The notes beneath the pieces were generated by a model. It saw only the letters and a list, made by a program, of their open reading frames with translations, made no database searches and was not told the origin of the DNA. Of a DNA stretch of 64,000 nucleotides, positions 1 through 8,573 are shown one piece after another; the first letter of the stretch is position 1; each line of letters opens with the position of its first letter. A program made the translations under genes and the position numbers. The stretch is taken from contig CATZZP010000002.1 of the NCBI GenBank assembly GCA_958426775.1, positions 1-64,000 of the forward strand, written 5' to 3'. The stretch comes from an uncultured Bacillota bacterium (lineage in GTDB: Bacteria > Bacillota > Clostridia > Lachnospirales > CAG-274).

Positions 1-146
1 GGAAAAGGCAAGGCAGTTTTTTAATCAGGTAAGCTCTGCCATGGATAAAAACCGACAGGACTATTATAATATGCTTAAAAACATTGACGGTATTTCTCAG
101 GAGCGTATTGACTACCTTATGAAAAAGTACGATGGGGAGCATAGTG
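1..146 (+). repeat. Direct repeat, copy 1 (pairs with 854-999)
   Basis: Bases 1-146 match 854-999 with three mismatches by eye. The repeat codes for the same helical segment in two adjacent genes. Copies at constant offset 853 point to tandem gene duplication. The true left boundary lies outside the window. Confidence 0.85.
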
Positions 147-412
147 GAATAAAAGCAGATGTAAGGAAAACTAAAGTCGAAACACCTCAAAATAAGTCGG
201 TAAGTATTATACTCTTATTTTTGGGTGCATTCTTTGGCTTTGCAAACCCTGTTATCGGTATAATAATCCTTGCTATAGCCAAAAAATTATACAAAAACAG
301 CGTAGGGGAAGTACCAAAGGGCGTAAATCTGCTGATAAATATATTTATCGCAATTTTTATTTTTTATTGTATATTATGTGTAGGCTCCATATTGGCTTTT
401 AGTATCCTATAA
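2..412 (+). CDS. Zinc-ribbon-type membrane protein, 5' end outside window
   Basis: This is the C-terminal part of a protein that begins before the window. The frame is open from base 2, and its first residues match an internal part of the next gene, so the ATG at 41 is an internal methionine. A charged helical segment is followed by two hydrophobic stretches (about residues 55-80 and 97-123 from that methionine), suggesting two membrane passes. By analogy with its neighbour, the missing N-terminus probably carries a zinc ribbon. Function is unknown. Confidence 0.6.
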   Translation, partial: EKARQFFNQVSSAMDKNRQDYYNMLKNIDGISQERIDYLMKKYDGEHSGIKADVRKTKVETPQNKSVSIILLFLGAFFGFANPVIGIIILAIAKKLYKNSVGEVPKGVNLLINIFIAIFIFYCILCVGSILAFSIL

Positions 413-482
413 GAGAGGAAGCAACTTTTGAAATATTATAATATAAATAAAAATTTTAGACAAGATAAGGAGGAGCGGGTAT

Positions 483-1241
483 ATGAAATATTGTAAAAAA
501 TGCTTTAGAAATGTGCGTGAGGATGTTGATGTATGCCCATACTGCGGTCAGCCCGGCTTAGAGGAATACGGCAGTCACAAAAGCGGAGAGGACTTCTCCT
601 GTTCCGCAACGCCTAAGCCTACTCCTGCAAAAACAGCCTTTGCACCTAAAAAAGAGGACGCCTATACAATTAAAGAGGACGACTTTGATGTACATAATGA
701 AGAAAAAATCGATGCCTACGGCAATGTTATAAATGAGGATAAGTCCTGTGACAATGTGGAAAGAGATGCCTACGGCAGTCTTGCTCACAATGACGAAAAT
801 TGCCATAACGCACCGAACGCTCCCAAGCTTTCCCCTATGGACAGTGAAAGAGAGGAAAAGGCAAGGCAGTTTTTTAATCAGGTAAGCTCTGCCATGGATA
901 AAAACCGAGAGGACTATTATAATATGCTTAAAAACATTGACGGTATCTCTCAGGAGCGTATTGACTACCTTATGAAAAAGTACGATGAGGAGCATAGTGA
1001 CACAGAGATTACTTATACTGTGGAAAGAAAGGAAGTCAATACAAGAGGTACAGGAATTATAGACTTTGTGGTTGCTGTAATTTTAGGTATTTTCAATCCT
1101 CTTATAGGCTTGGTTATTTTGCTTTCAATAAGGCATAATTACAAGAAGGCAGGTAAAGAAATACCTAAAATAATAAAAATCGCAATAATATGCTTTATAG
1201 TTTATTTGGTCTTGTATATACTGTTCAACGTAATTAATTAG
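483..1241 (+). CDS. Zinc-ribbon membrane protein of unknown function
   Basis: This 252-residue protein starts with a zinc ribbon: Cys4, Cys7, Cys18 and Cys21 in two CxxC pairs. An acidic, low-complexity linker follows (about 30-120), then a helical segment shared with the gene before it, and two hydrophobic segments near the C-terminus (about 190-215 and 230-250). The architecture (cytosolic zinc ribbon, flexible linker, membrane anchor) is common among uncharacterised Firmicutes proteins. The ribosome binding site AAGGAGGAG lies just upstream. No function can be assigned. Confidence 0.75.
   Translation: MKYCKKCFRNVREDVDVCPYCGQPGLEEYGSHKSGEDFSCSATPKPTPAKTAFAPKKEDAYTIKEDDFDVHNEEKIDAYGNVINEDKSCDNVERDAYGSLAHNDENCHNAPNAPKLSPMDSEREEKARQFFNQVSSAMDKNREDYYNMLKNIDGISQERIDYLMKKYDEEHSDTEITYTVERKEVNTRGTGIIDFVVAVILGIFNPLIGLVILLSIRHNYKKAGKEIPKIIKIAIICFIVYLVLYILFNVIN
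854..999 (+). repeat. Direct repeat, copy 2 (pairs with 1-146)
   Basis: Second copy of the 146-bp repeat, differing at three positions by eye. It lies inside the zinc-ribbon gene and codes for the shared helical segment. Sequence after 999 diverges quickly, so the membrane parts of the two genes are much less alike. Confidence 0.85.
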
Positions 1242-1293
1242 CTATATATATTAAGCCTGTATGCTATGATTTTAAGTTGCGGGAGGAAGGTCA

Positions 1294-1866
1294 ATGTATA
1301 AATCAACCCTACGCAAGCATTATAAGCACCTGCGTAACAATCTTGATACAAAAACAAGGCAGACAGCCGAGGATATTATATTAAGCCGTATTATCCAATC
1401 AGATGAATTTAAAAGGGCTGAAAGCCTTTTTGCCTTTGCCTCTCACGGCAGCGAGGTTTCAACTGAAGGCATTATAAACAAAGCCTTTGAGCTTAATAAA
1501 AGGGTGGCATTTCCAAGGGTAATAAATAAGGAGGAAATGTGCTTTATATACGTAAGCTCACTTGAGGAGCTTAGGGCGGGAAGCTACGGTATTTGGGAGC
1601 CTGAATACAGTGAGGATAAAATTGCCCTTCCCGATGAAACTACCCTTATGCTTGTGCCTGCTCTTGCCTATGATGCTTATTTAAACCGTCTGGGCTATGG
1701 GGGAGGCTACTATGACAGGTATCTGGAAAAGCATACAAAGCCCTGTAAGGTAGGTATCGGCTTTCATATTCAGTATACCCAAAGCCATTTACCTCATAAT
1801 CCACGGGACATACCTGTTGATATATTGATTACGGAGAAAATAATTAAAAAAGGAGCTGTAAAATGA
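1294..1866 (+). CDS. 5-formyltetrahydrofolate cyclo-ligase
   Basis: The protein (190 residues, normal for the family) makes 5,10-methenyl-THF from 5-formyl-THF using ATP in the cytosol. The clearest mark is the glycine-rich GYGGGYYDRYL signature near residues 132-142. The N-terminus, with basic residues and a conserved helix, also fits. A GGGAGG ribosome binding site precedes the ATG. Its stop overlaps the start of proA (ATGA), so the two are translationally coupled. Pairing one-carbon salvage with proline synthesis has no obvious pathway logic. Confidence 0.93.
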   Translation: MYKSTLRKHYKHLRNNLDTKTRQTAEDIILSRIIQSDEFKRAESLFAFASHGSEVSTEGIINKAFELNKRVAFPRVINKEEMCFIYVSSLEELRAGSYGIWEPEYSEDKIALPDETTLMLVPALAYDAYLNRLGYGGGYYDRYLEKHTKPCKVGIGFHIQYTQSHLPHNPRDIPVDILITEKIIKKGAVK

Positions 1867-3110
1867 AAACAATAAATGAAATCGGCGAGGCGGCTTTAAC
1901 TGCAAAGCGTAGCCTTGCAAAGCTGACTACGGGAGAAAAAAATAATCTGCTTAATTTATCCGCTAAGGCATTAAGGGAAAATGCCCAAAGGGTAATTGAG
2001 GCTAACGGCAAGGATATTGAAAATGCCAAGGCTAACGGCATAAGTACGGCACTTATTGACAGACTTCGCCTTGATGAAAAGCGTATAAACGATATGGCTG
2101 ACGGCTTAGAGCAGGTTGCTGAGCTTCCTGACCCTATAGGGGAGGTTTTAGATATGAAAACTCTTCCAAACGGTCTTATTGTAGGTAAAAGACGGGTGCC
2201 TATGGGGGTTATCGGCATTATTTACGAGGCAAGACCAAACGTTACCTCTGATGCCTTCGGTCTTTGCTTAAAGGCAGGCAGTGCGGTTATTTTAAGAGGC
2301 GGTAAGGAGGCTATTAACTCCAATATTGCCACTATTTCAATTTTCCGTAAGGTGATTGAGGACTTAGGCATAAATCCCGATATTGTTCAGCTTGTAGAGG
2401 ATACCACAAGGGAAAGCTCAACTGCCATGATGAAAATGAACGGCTATATTGATTTACTTATCCCCAGAGGCGGAGCAGGGCTTATTCAGTCTGTTGTGCA
2501 AAACTCAACCGTACCTGTAATTGAAACAGGTGTGGGTAACTGCCACGTATTTGTGGATAAAACCGCTAAAATTCAAAATGCTGTGGATATTATAGTTAAT
2601 GCAAAGGCACAGCGGCCAAGTGTATGTAATGCGGCGGAAACTCTCCTTGTACACAAGGATATAGCCCCTGAATTTTTGCCAAAGGCGGCTGAAGCTCTTA
2701 AAAATGCAGGGGTTGAGCTTAGGTGTGATGAAAAATCCGCTGAATTTGTTGCAGATTGCAAGCAGGCAACAGAGGAGGACTATAAGACAGAGTTCCTTGA
2801 TTATATTCTTGCAGTTAAGGTGGTTGACAGTGTTGATGAGGCTATTGACCATATTGCAAGGTATTCCACAGGTCACTCCGAATGTATTGTAAGTGAGGAT
2901 TATACTAACTGCCAGAGGTTTTTAAATGAGGTGGATTCAGCCGCTGTCTATGTAAATGCCTCAACAAGGTTTACAGACGGCAACGAGTTTGGCTTTGGTG
3001 CTGAAATAGGCATAAGCACCCAAAAGCTCCACGCAAGAGGACCTATGGGCTTAAAGGAGCTTACAAGCTCTAAATATATTATTTACGGTCAGGGTCAAAT
3101 AAGAGGCTGA
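1863..3110 (+). CDS. proA: Gamma-glutamyl phosphate reductase
   Basis: ProA (415 residues, full length) reduces gamma-glutamyl phosphate with NADPH to glutamate semialdehyde, the second step of proline synthesis. The aldehyde-dehydrogenase fold is seen in GVIGIIYEARPNVT near 120, the LRGGKEA segment, and the catalytic cysteine in the RPSVCNAAET motif at about residue 254. The C-terminus, with a GFGAEIGISTQKLHARGP segment, is typical. The start overlaps the stop of the cyclo-ligase gene. Its usual partner proB is not next to it. Confidence 0.97.
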   Translation: MKTINEIGEAALTAKRSLAKLTTGEKNNLLNLSAKALRENAQRVIEANGKDIENAKANGISTALIDRLRLDEKRINDMADGLEQVAELPDPIGEVLDMKTLPNGLIVGKRRVPMGVIGIIYEARPNVTSDAFGLCLKAGSAVILRGGKEAINSNIATISIFRKVIEDLGINPDIVQLVEDTTRESSTAMMKMNGYIDLLIPRGGAGLIQSVVQNSTVPVIETGVGNCHVFVDKTAKIQNAVDIIVNAKAQRPSVCNAAETLLVHKDIAPEFLPKAAEALKNAGVELRCDEKSAEFVADCKQATEEDYKTEFLDYILAVKVVDSVDEAIDHIARYSTGHSECIVSEDYTNCQRFLNEVDSAAVYVNASTRFTDGNEFGFGAEIGISTQKLHARGPMGLKELTSSKYIIYGQGQIRG

Positions 3111-3118
3111 AATATAAA

Positions 3119-3199
3119 GGCATAGCAATTTGAACCGCCCCCTTGTCAGATTTTAGGTCTGACTTTTAGGAGGAATATCAAATTTGCTATGCCTTTTTT
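3119..3199 (+). terminator. Long imperfect hairpin with T-run, terminator of the proA operon
   Basis: Outer arms (GGCATAGCAA at 3119 and its complement ending at 3193) close about 75 nt and are followed by six T. An inner hairpin, GTCAGA/TCTGAC, sits near 3146-3163. It is longer than a usual intrinsic terminator and could be a small repeat element with terminal inverted repeats, but only one copy lies in this window. Confidence 0.65.
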
Positions 3200-3242
3200 G
3201 TTTAAATATAAAATAGCTTATTTATAATTATAAAGCTTTGAG

Positions 3243-3343
3243 TCGGTTCTCGCCTGCCCTGTGGTGTTTACGCAAGCTGACTGTACCCGTCGGGATAAGG
3301 GGGATACCTGCTCCCGAGTATATAATTTAAGGTCAGGCATTAT
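3243..3343 (+). ncRNA. Candidate structured RNA in a GC-rich intergenic block
   Basis: This block is clearly richer in G and C than the AT-rich bases before it and has no coding sense. On the plus strand GCCTGCCC (near 3252) can pair with GGTCAGGC (3331-3338) around smaller hairpins such as GGGGG/CTCCC. The CCCTGTGGTGTT stretch loosely recalls the 5' arm of 6S RNA, but the closed element is only about 90 nt, half the usual size. Strand and identity are uncertain. Confidence 0.25.
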
Positions 3344-5221
3344 TCAGTCAAATTTACGCTCATATAAAAGTGCCGCTATAAGTACTACAAAGCATGAGCC
3401 TGCATTATGGACCAATGCCCCTGTCGTAGGTGTTAAGACGCCCAGCAGGGAAAGAATAATTGCCGTAAAGTTAATAAGCATAGAAAGGCTTATACTTAAT
3501 TTAATAGTTGTAACCGTTGCTCTTGACAGCTTGATAAGGTAGGATATTTTGGAAATATCATCGCTTATCAGAGCAATATCCGCCGCATCAACTGCTATGT
3601 CACTGCCTATTTTAGCCATAGCTATACTGACATAGGCATTTTTAAGAGAGGGTGCATCATTTACACCGTCACCTATCATACAAACCTTGCTATTATCACT
3701 TTGCATGCTGTTGATTATAGTCAGCTTATCCTCAGGCAACAGACTGCTGTGGATATTTTCAATACCCGTTCTTTGGGCAAAGTATTCGGCTGCTCTTGGG
3801 TTATCTCCTGTCAGCAGGGCAACCCTGATGCTTTGATTTTTAAGGCTGTCAACTAATGCCTTAGCCTCAGGCCTTATTACATCGGACAGGGAAATAATAC
3901 CCATAAGCTTATTATCCCTTGCTGTTAAAACAACTGCCTTGCCCTGTGTACTGAAGGTATTAAGGGTATCTTTAATGTTATGGGGGATTACAATATTGTT
4001 CTCCCTAATAAATTTTTCATTACCGCAAATTACGTCACAGTCTGATACCTGAGCCCTTACACCCTTTCCCGAAATCATTTTAAAGTCCTTTACATCAAGA
4101 CTGCTTATGTTCATCTCTTTGGCATAGTCAACAATTGCCTTTGCCAGAGGGTGTTCGCTGTGTGCCTCTACAGAGGAAGTCAGGGTCAGTAAATCAGTCA
4201 GGGACACCCTCTCATCGGCAGGCACAACATCGCTTACGCTAAGCTTTCCGTAGGTGAGAGTACCTGTTTTATCAAAGGCAACGGTATCTATTTTATCCAT
4301 TCTTTCAAGGGCATCTCCCGATTTTATTATTATACCCTTTTTGGTAGCCTGACCTATTGCCGCCATAATAGCGGTAGGCGTTGCAAGCACCAAGGCACAG
4401 GGGCAAAATACTACAAGTACGGTAACAGCAGTTGTAATATTTTTTGTAAAAATATAGGAAGCAAGAGCAATCAAAAGGGCAACGGGTACAAGGTAGCTTG
4501 CCCACCTGTCAGCTGTTCTTTGCATGGGTGCCTGTTTGCTTTCGGACTCTTTAATAAGCTTAATAAGCCTTTGTATAGAGCTGTCCTCCCCTACCTTTAC
4601 AGCCATAATATCTATTGTGCCGTGGCAGTTAATTGTACCGCTGTAAACCAAATCCCCTACACCCTTGTCTACAGGCAGAAACTCCCCTGTCATAGCTGAT
4701 TGGTCAAGAGAGGTGCTTCCCTTAATTATTTTGCCGTCAACAGGTACTATTTCACCGGGCAAAATACGCAGATAATCCCCTTTTACAATAGTTTCCGTAG
4801 GCACTGTTTCAACCTCTGAGTTAATAATTTTTCGTGCTTTAACGGGAGTAAGGCTTATTAAATTTTTTAAGCCCTTTTTGGCTCTGTTTGTAGTAGCCTC
4901 CTCCAAAATAGCACCTATTGCCATAATAAAGGCAACCTCGCCTGCCGCAAAAATATCGCCTATTGCTATTGCCGCTATCATGGCTATTGTAATTAAAAGT
5001 GCCGAGGATATTTTGCTGATACCCTTGTTATGCACAATTCGCCATATAGCCAGATATGCCATGGGTATACCGCTTATTATTACAGATAACCAGGCGGCGT
5101 CAAAGGGCAGAAGACTGTACTCCTCTCCTTTTAAGTGGGGTATAAGGTCAAGCAGTAAGAATAAACCTGATACAACGGTCATAGGCAAACCCGATAAAAA
5201 GTCGTTTAATTTTTTCAGCAT
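3344..5221 (-). CDS. Heavy-metal P1B-type ATPase exporter
   Basis: The product (625 residues) is a membrane pump that moves a soft or transition metal ion using ATP. It has the CPC metal site in a membrane helix (about 273-275), the phosphorylated DKTGT aspartate near 315, the P1B-specific SEHPLAKAI histidine motif, and GDGVNDAP near the C-terminal membrane pair. There is no N-terminal metal-binding domain, so it is shorter than CopA or most CadA. The C-terminal HNAGS segment is not diagnostic of the metal. I chose the ATG at 5221 because AAAGGAG precedes it. A TetR gene is divergent. Confidence 0.9.
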   Translation of the reverse strand: MLKKLNDFLSGLPMTVVSGLFLLLDLIPHLKGEEYSLLPFDAAWLSVIISGIPMAYLAIWRIVHNKGISKISSALLITIAMIAAIAIGDIFAAGEVAFIMAIGAILEEATTNRAKKGLKNLISLTPVKARKIINSEVETVPTETIVKGDYLRILPGEIVPVDGKIIKGSTSLDQSAMTGEFLPVDKGVGDLVYSGTINCHGTIDIMAVKVGEDSSIQRLIKLIKESESKQAPMQRTADRWASYLVPVALLIALASYIFTKNITTAVTVLVVFCPCALVLATPTAIMAAIGQATKKGIIIKSGDALERMDKIDTVAFDKTGTLTYGKLSVSDVVPADERVSLTDLLTLTSSVEAHSEHPLAKAIVDYAKEMNISSLDVKDFKMISGKGVRAQVSDCDVICGNEKFIRENNIVIPHNIKDTLNTFSTQGKAVVLTARDNKLMGIISLSDVIRPEAKALVDSLKNQSIRVALLTGDNPRAAEYFAQRTGIENIHSSLLPEDKLTIINSMQSDNSKVCMIGDGVNDAPSLKNAYVSIAMAKIGSDIAVDAADIALISDDISKISYLIKLSRATVTTIKLSISLSMLINFTAIILSLLGVLTPTTGALVHNAGSCFVVLIAALLYERKFD

Positions 5222-5251
5222 AAAAATCTCCTTTCTTGACAAGGCGTAAAA

Positions 5252-5271
5252 TATACAGTACACTTTGTATA
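5252..5271. promoter_or_regulatory. Candidate TetR operator between divergent genes
   Basis: TATACA (5252-5257) and TGTATA (5266-5271) form an inverted repeat with an 8-base spacer in the shared region of the ATPase and TetR genes. A TTGACA at 5236-5241, reading towards the TetR gene, is 17 bp from a weak TACACT inside the repeat. A repressor bound here could block both directions. The link to the regulator rests on position only. Confidence 0.4.
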
Positions 5272-5390
5272 ATAACATACATTTTATATGCTTTTATTTT
5301 ATAGCTGAAAATCTCCGTAAGCAAGAGATATTTTAAATAGGCTGTAGCTTATGGAACAGTTTGTAATATTTGTTCGGAAAGGGGATTAAA

Positions 5391-5942
5391 ATGGACAGAC
5401 GTCAGCAGAAAACCAGAAAGGCAATTTTTACTGCCTTTAGCAGTCTTTTAAGGGTTAAAAGCTATAATAAAATTACCGTGCAGGAAATTATTGATACGGC
5501 AAATGTGGGACGCACCACCTTTTATGCACACTTTGAAACAAAGGACCACTTGCTTAAAGCCCTTTGTGAGGAGCTTTTTGGACATATTATAGACAGTGCC
5601 GTGGACTGTACTCATACTCACGGGCTGTACTTTGAGGACAAGTCCCCCAATTCGGTTTTTTGTCATCTTTTACAGCACCTGCAGGAGAATGATAATAATA
5701 TACTGGATTTGCTGTCCTGCCAAAGCAGTGAGCTTTTTCTGCGTTACTTTAAGGATAGCCTGAGGGTGCTTATTGAAAGGGAGTTTACAAGCTCAAGGCA
5801 GGATATACCTAAGGATTTTTTGGTAAACCATATTTGCGGCAGCTTTGTGGAAATGGTGCTTTGGTGGATAAAGGGGCGTATGAAACAAACTCCTAAGGAG
5901 CTTGATAAATATTTCAGGGCAGTAATTGAGCCTGTTTTGTAA
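5391..5942 (+). CDS. TetR/AcrR family regulator
   Basis: The protein (183 residues) has a TetR-type N-terminal helix-turn-helix: the KITVQEIIDTANVGRTTFY stretch (about 28-46) holds the recognition helix. The C-terminal half, with the MVLWWIKGRM segment, resembles the all-helical ligand domain seen in small clostridial TetR proteins. The ATG at 5391 follows AAAGGGGA; a TTG at 5370 is less likely. Being divergent from the P1B ATPase, it probably controls that gene, itself, or both. The ligand is unknown and need not be a metal. Confidence 0.9.
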   Translation: MDRRQQKTRKAIFTAFSSLLRVKSYNKITVQEIIDTANVGRTTFYAHFETKDHLLKALCEELFGHIIDSAVDCTHTHGLYFEDKSPNSVFCHLLQHLQENDNNILDLLSCQSSELFLRYFKDSLRVLIEREFTSSRQDIPKDFLVNHICGSFVEMVLWWIKGRMKQTPKELDKYFRAVIEPVL

Positions 5943-5991
5943 AAATGCTTTATGAGATGGCTGATGTTTGTATATATAGGGTTTTACAAAA

Positions 5992-6024
5992 AAATCCGAC
6001 TTGAAACCAAGCCGGATTTTTTAT
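5992..6024. terminator. Bidirectional intrinsic terminator
   Basis: The stem AAATCCG-a-CTTG / CAAG-c-CGGATTT, with a four-base loop and one mismatch, has A-runs on the left and T-runs on the right. It separates the convergent TetR and hybrid kinase genes and could stop transcription from both sides. Confidence 0.85.
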
Positions 6025-6030
6025 TGAAAT

Positions 6031-8562
6031 TTATTCCTTATTATACTCCTTAGCAAGCCTGCTCATGGTCTGACAAAGTACCTTCATATCAACAGGCTTT
6101 GAAATATGACCGTTCATACCTGCGGCAGAGGTTGCCGCAACGTCCTCGGCAAAGGCATTTGCAGTAACTGCAATAATAGGTATATTAGCCGCATCGGGTC
6201 TTTGCAGACAGCGGATATTTTTGGCTGCCTCACAGCCGTCCATAACGGGCATCTGCATATCCATAAGGATAAGGTCAAATTCAAAGGGGGCGGAGTTTTT
6301 AAAAGTTTCATATGCCTCCATACCGTTCCAAGCCTGAGTAACCTCCATACCTGCCATTTTAAGCATTTCGCAGGTAATTTCCATATTCAGCTCGTTATCC
6401 TCTGCAAGAAGCACCTTTTTGCCCTCAAGGGATAAAGCCTCATTTGGGGTATTATCCTCTGTCTTTGTATTATTCTCGTTACTTTTGACTGTAAGGAAGG
6501 GTATTGTAAGTGTAAAGACCGTACCCTCGCCAAGCTCGCTTTCTACATTTATTTCACCGCTCATATGCATAACAAGGCTTTTTACAATGGACATACCCAA
6601 GCCCGTGCCGATAACCTTTTTGGAGTCAAAGCGGGTTTCACGCATATAGGGCTCAAAAAGAGAGGGCAAAAACTCCTTAGACATACCTATGCCCGTATCC
6701 TTAATTACGATACGGTATTTAGAGTATCTCTCGGACTCCATTTGCTTTACGCTGACGGATATTGTATCCCCTTCAGATGTATATTTAAAGGCGTTTGATA
6801 AAAGGTTATTTAAAATTTGGGTAATACGGAAGGAGTCACCGTAAACCCTTTTATCCTGAATATCAATATCAACAAGGAAGGTTTTGTTTTCATTTTCCGC
6901 ATTGTGATTAAAGGCAGAACAGCAGTCGTATATACACTGCTCAAGGTCAATATCCTCGTTGGTTAAGGTAAGGTTGCCCTGCTCAATACGTGACATCTCC
7001 AGAATATCGTTTACCAGGTTAAGGAGAGTACGTGCAGAGTAGTTTATTTTATTTAAGTAGTCCTTAATGGTATCCGGGTTTGAAATATGCTTCAGGGCAA
7101 GGCTTGAAAAGCCTATAATTGCATTAAGGGGGGTACGCATATCATGGGACATATTGCTGAAAAATGCCTGCTTGGACTTTTCGTTTTTACGTGAGCTTTC
7201 AAGGGCATTTTCAAGGAGGTTACGCTCCTGAATTTCCCTCTGCTTATCCTGCTCTATTTCACGGAAGCACAGTATAACCTCATTAGGTGCAAGGATACTG
7301 TCAAAAAGCAGCCTTACATTTACCCATCTGTAATCCCCGTCAAACAGACGCTTAAAGTCACCTCCGAAGTCCTTTACGTTTTTGGCAACAAGGTTGCGTA
7401 TACTCTCGCAGGAGAAGCTTGATGTAAAGTCCTCCTTGGCATTTGGGTCTATTACCATGCTTGTCGTCTGAAGAAAGTCGGAATAGTTGCCTGTGGGCTT
7501 AATATGGTTTTTAATAAAATCGGAGCCTTTTATCATTTCGTAGGTTTCCGTTTCAAAATTAATGCGGTAAAGGGCATAATAGGAGTTGCTTAAAACCTTT
7601 ACGGTTTCGTTGCTTCGCTCTGCAAGCACGCCCAGCTTGCAGCTTCGTATACCTATAAAAATTATTGCCGCAACATAAATTAAAATTATAGCAAAATACA
7701 GCAGTGTAAAATACCATAGCTCCGACAGGATTGAATGGAAGGGCGTGGTTAAAATCCCTATCCAGCCGTTAGACATAACATAGTAGTATACACCCCTCTT
7801 TTCATTGTCCATATCAATTACATAGGAGTTGTAGGACTCAAGCTCTCCCGCTTTAATCCTGCCTATGACATCATACATATAATTTTGAATTTTTTCCTGA
7901 CTGTGAATGTTATTGTATTTGGATTTTCTGAAAATTAAATTATCGTTGGTATCGCAAAGAAAAAATGAGGAATTATCGGGCAAGGTTTCAAGGGACTCCT
8001 CTGATAAAATCTTGTCGGGGAAAATATCAAAGGCGGCTACCGAATTTTCCGTCTTACATTTTTGAGCAACGGTAATTATAGGCTTATGAGTGATTGCATC
8101 GGAATATAAATCGGTAAATACAATATCGTTGGTCTGCATGGCAAGCTTGTACCATTCGGATTTTTCATAGGCATAGTCCTCATCACCCTCCCAGGTGTTT
8201 GCCGCCACAATTTTGCCCTTATAGAGAAGATAAGGGTCTACGGTATCTCCAAGCACTGTCTGTACACGCTGAAAGTACAGGTCTGCCGCCGTCCTTACGT
8301 TCTCAACGGGAGAGTCTGTATAATGGGTATCTACTATGGTTACTGCATAGTTAAGGAGGGTTTTGTATACGGTAAGCTCATTTTCCTTTTCCATAGCATA
8401 GTTTCGGGCAATAGAGGTACCCAGCTGCTGCATATTTTTAAGCATATTAACACGCAGATAGGCATAGTCTATTCCGCCTAATATAATTAAAAAAATCAAA
8501 AGGGCTATATGTAACCGCATTTCCTTTAATATGTATTTTAATTTTGTGCCGAAGGACAGCAT
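6031..8562 (-). CDS. Hybrid sensor histidine kinase with receiver domain
   Basis: This 843-residue membrane kinase has one helix near residues 17-35, a long extracellular region (about 36-285) of Cache-like length, a second helix near 287-308, and a PAS-like region. A HisKA domain follows with the phosphorylated histidine in NMSHDMRTPLNAIIGF (about residue 471). Then come the ATP-binding domain (DTGIGM, GTGLGMSIVKSL) and a C-terminal receiver whose aspartate lies in LILMDMQMP (about 767). It is the last gene after an HPt gene and an HD-GYP regulator, the expected parts of a multistep phosphorelay. The signal is unknown. Confidence 0.93.
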   Translation of the reverse strand: MLSFGTKLKYILKEMRLHIALLIFLIILGGIDYAYLRVNMLKNMQQLGTSIARNYAMEKENELTVYKTLLNYAVTIVDTHYTDSPVENVRTAADLYFQRVQTVLGDTVDPYLLYKGKIVAANTWEGDEDYAYEKSEWYKLAMQTNDIVFTDLYSDAITHKPIITVAQKCKTENSVAAFDIFPDKILSEESLETLPDNSSFFLCDTNDNLIFRKSKYNNIHSQEKIQNYMYDVIGRIKAGELESYNSYVIDMDNEKRGVYYYVMSNGWIGILTTPFHSILSELWYFTLLYFAIILIYVAAIIFIGIRSCKLGVLAERSNETVKVLSNSYYALYRINFETETYEMIKGSDFIKNHIKPTGNYSDFLQTTSMVIDPNAKEDFTSSFSCESIRNLVAKNVKDFGGDFKRLFDGDYRWVNVRLLFDSILAPNEVILCFREIEQDKQREIQERNLLENALESSRKNEKSKQAFFSNMSHDMRTPLNAIIGFSSLALKHISNPDTIKDYLNKINYSARTLLNLVNDILEMSRIEQGNLTLTNEDIDLEQCIYDCCSAFNHNAENENKTFLVDIDIQDKRVYGDSFRITQILNNLLSNAFKYTSEGDTISVSVKQMESERYSKYRIVIKDTGIGMSKEFLPSLFEPYMRETRFDSKKVIGTGLGMSIVKSLVMHMSGEINVESELGEGTVFTLTIPFLTVKSNENNTKTEDNTPNEALSLEGKKVLLAEDNELNMEITCEMLKMAGMEVTQAWNGMEAYETFKNSAPFEFDLILMDMQMPVMDGCEAAKNIRCLQRPDAANIPIIAVTANAFAEDVAATSAAGMNGHISKPVDMKVLCQTMSRLAKEYNKE

Positions 8563-8573
8563 AAAATCACCCC

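Noticed and set aside
3243..3343. Confident 6S RNA or SRP RNA call
   Set aside because: The SRP GGAAG-type apical loop is absent, and the closed structure is about half the size of 6S RNA, so only a low-confidence structured RNA is listed.
3261..3542. Plus-strand frame of 93 codons over the ATPase 3' end
   Set aside because: It lies antisense to clear ATPase coding sequence and has no family features.
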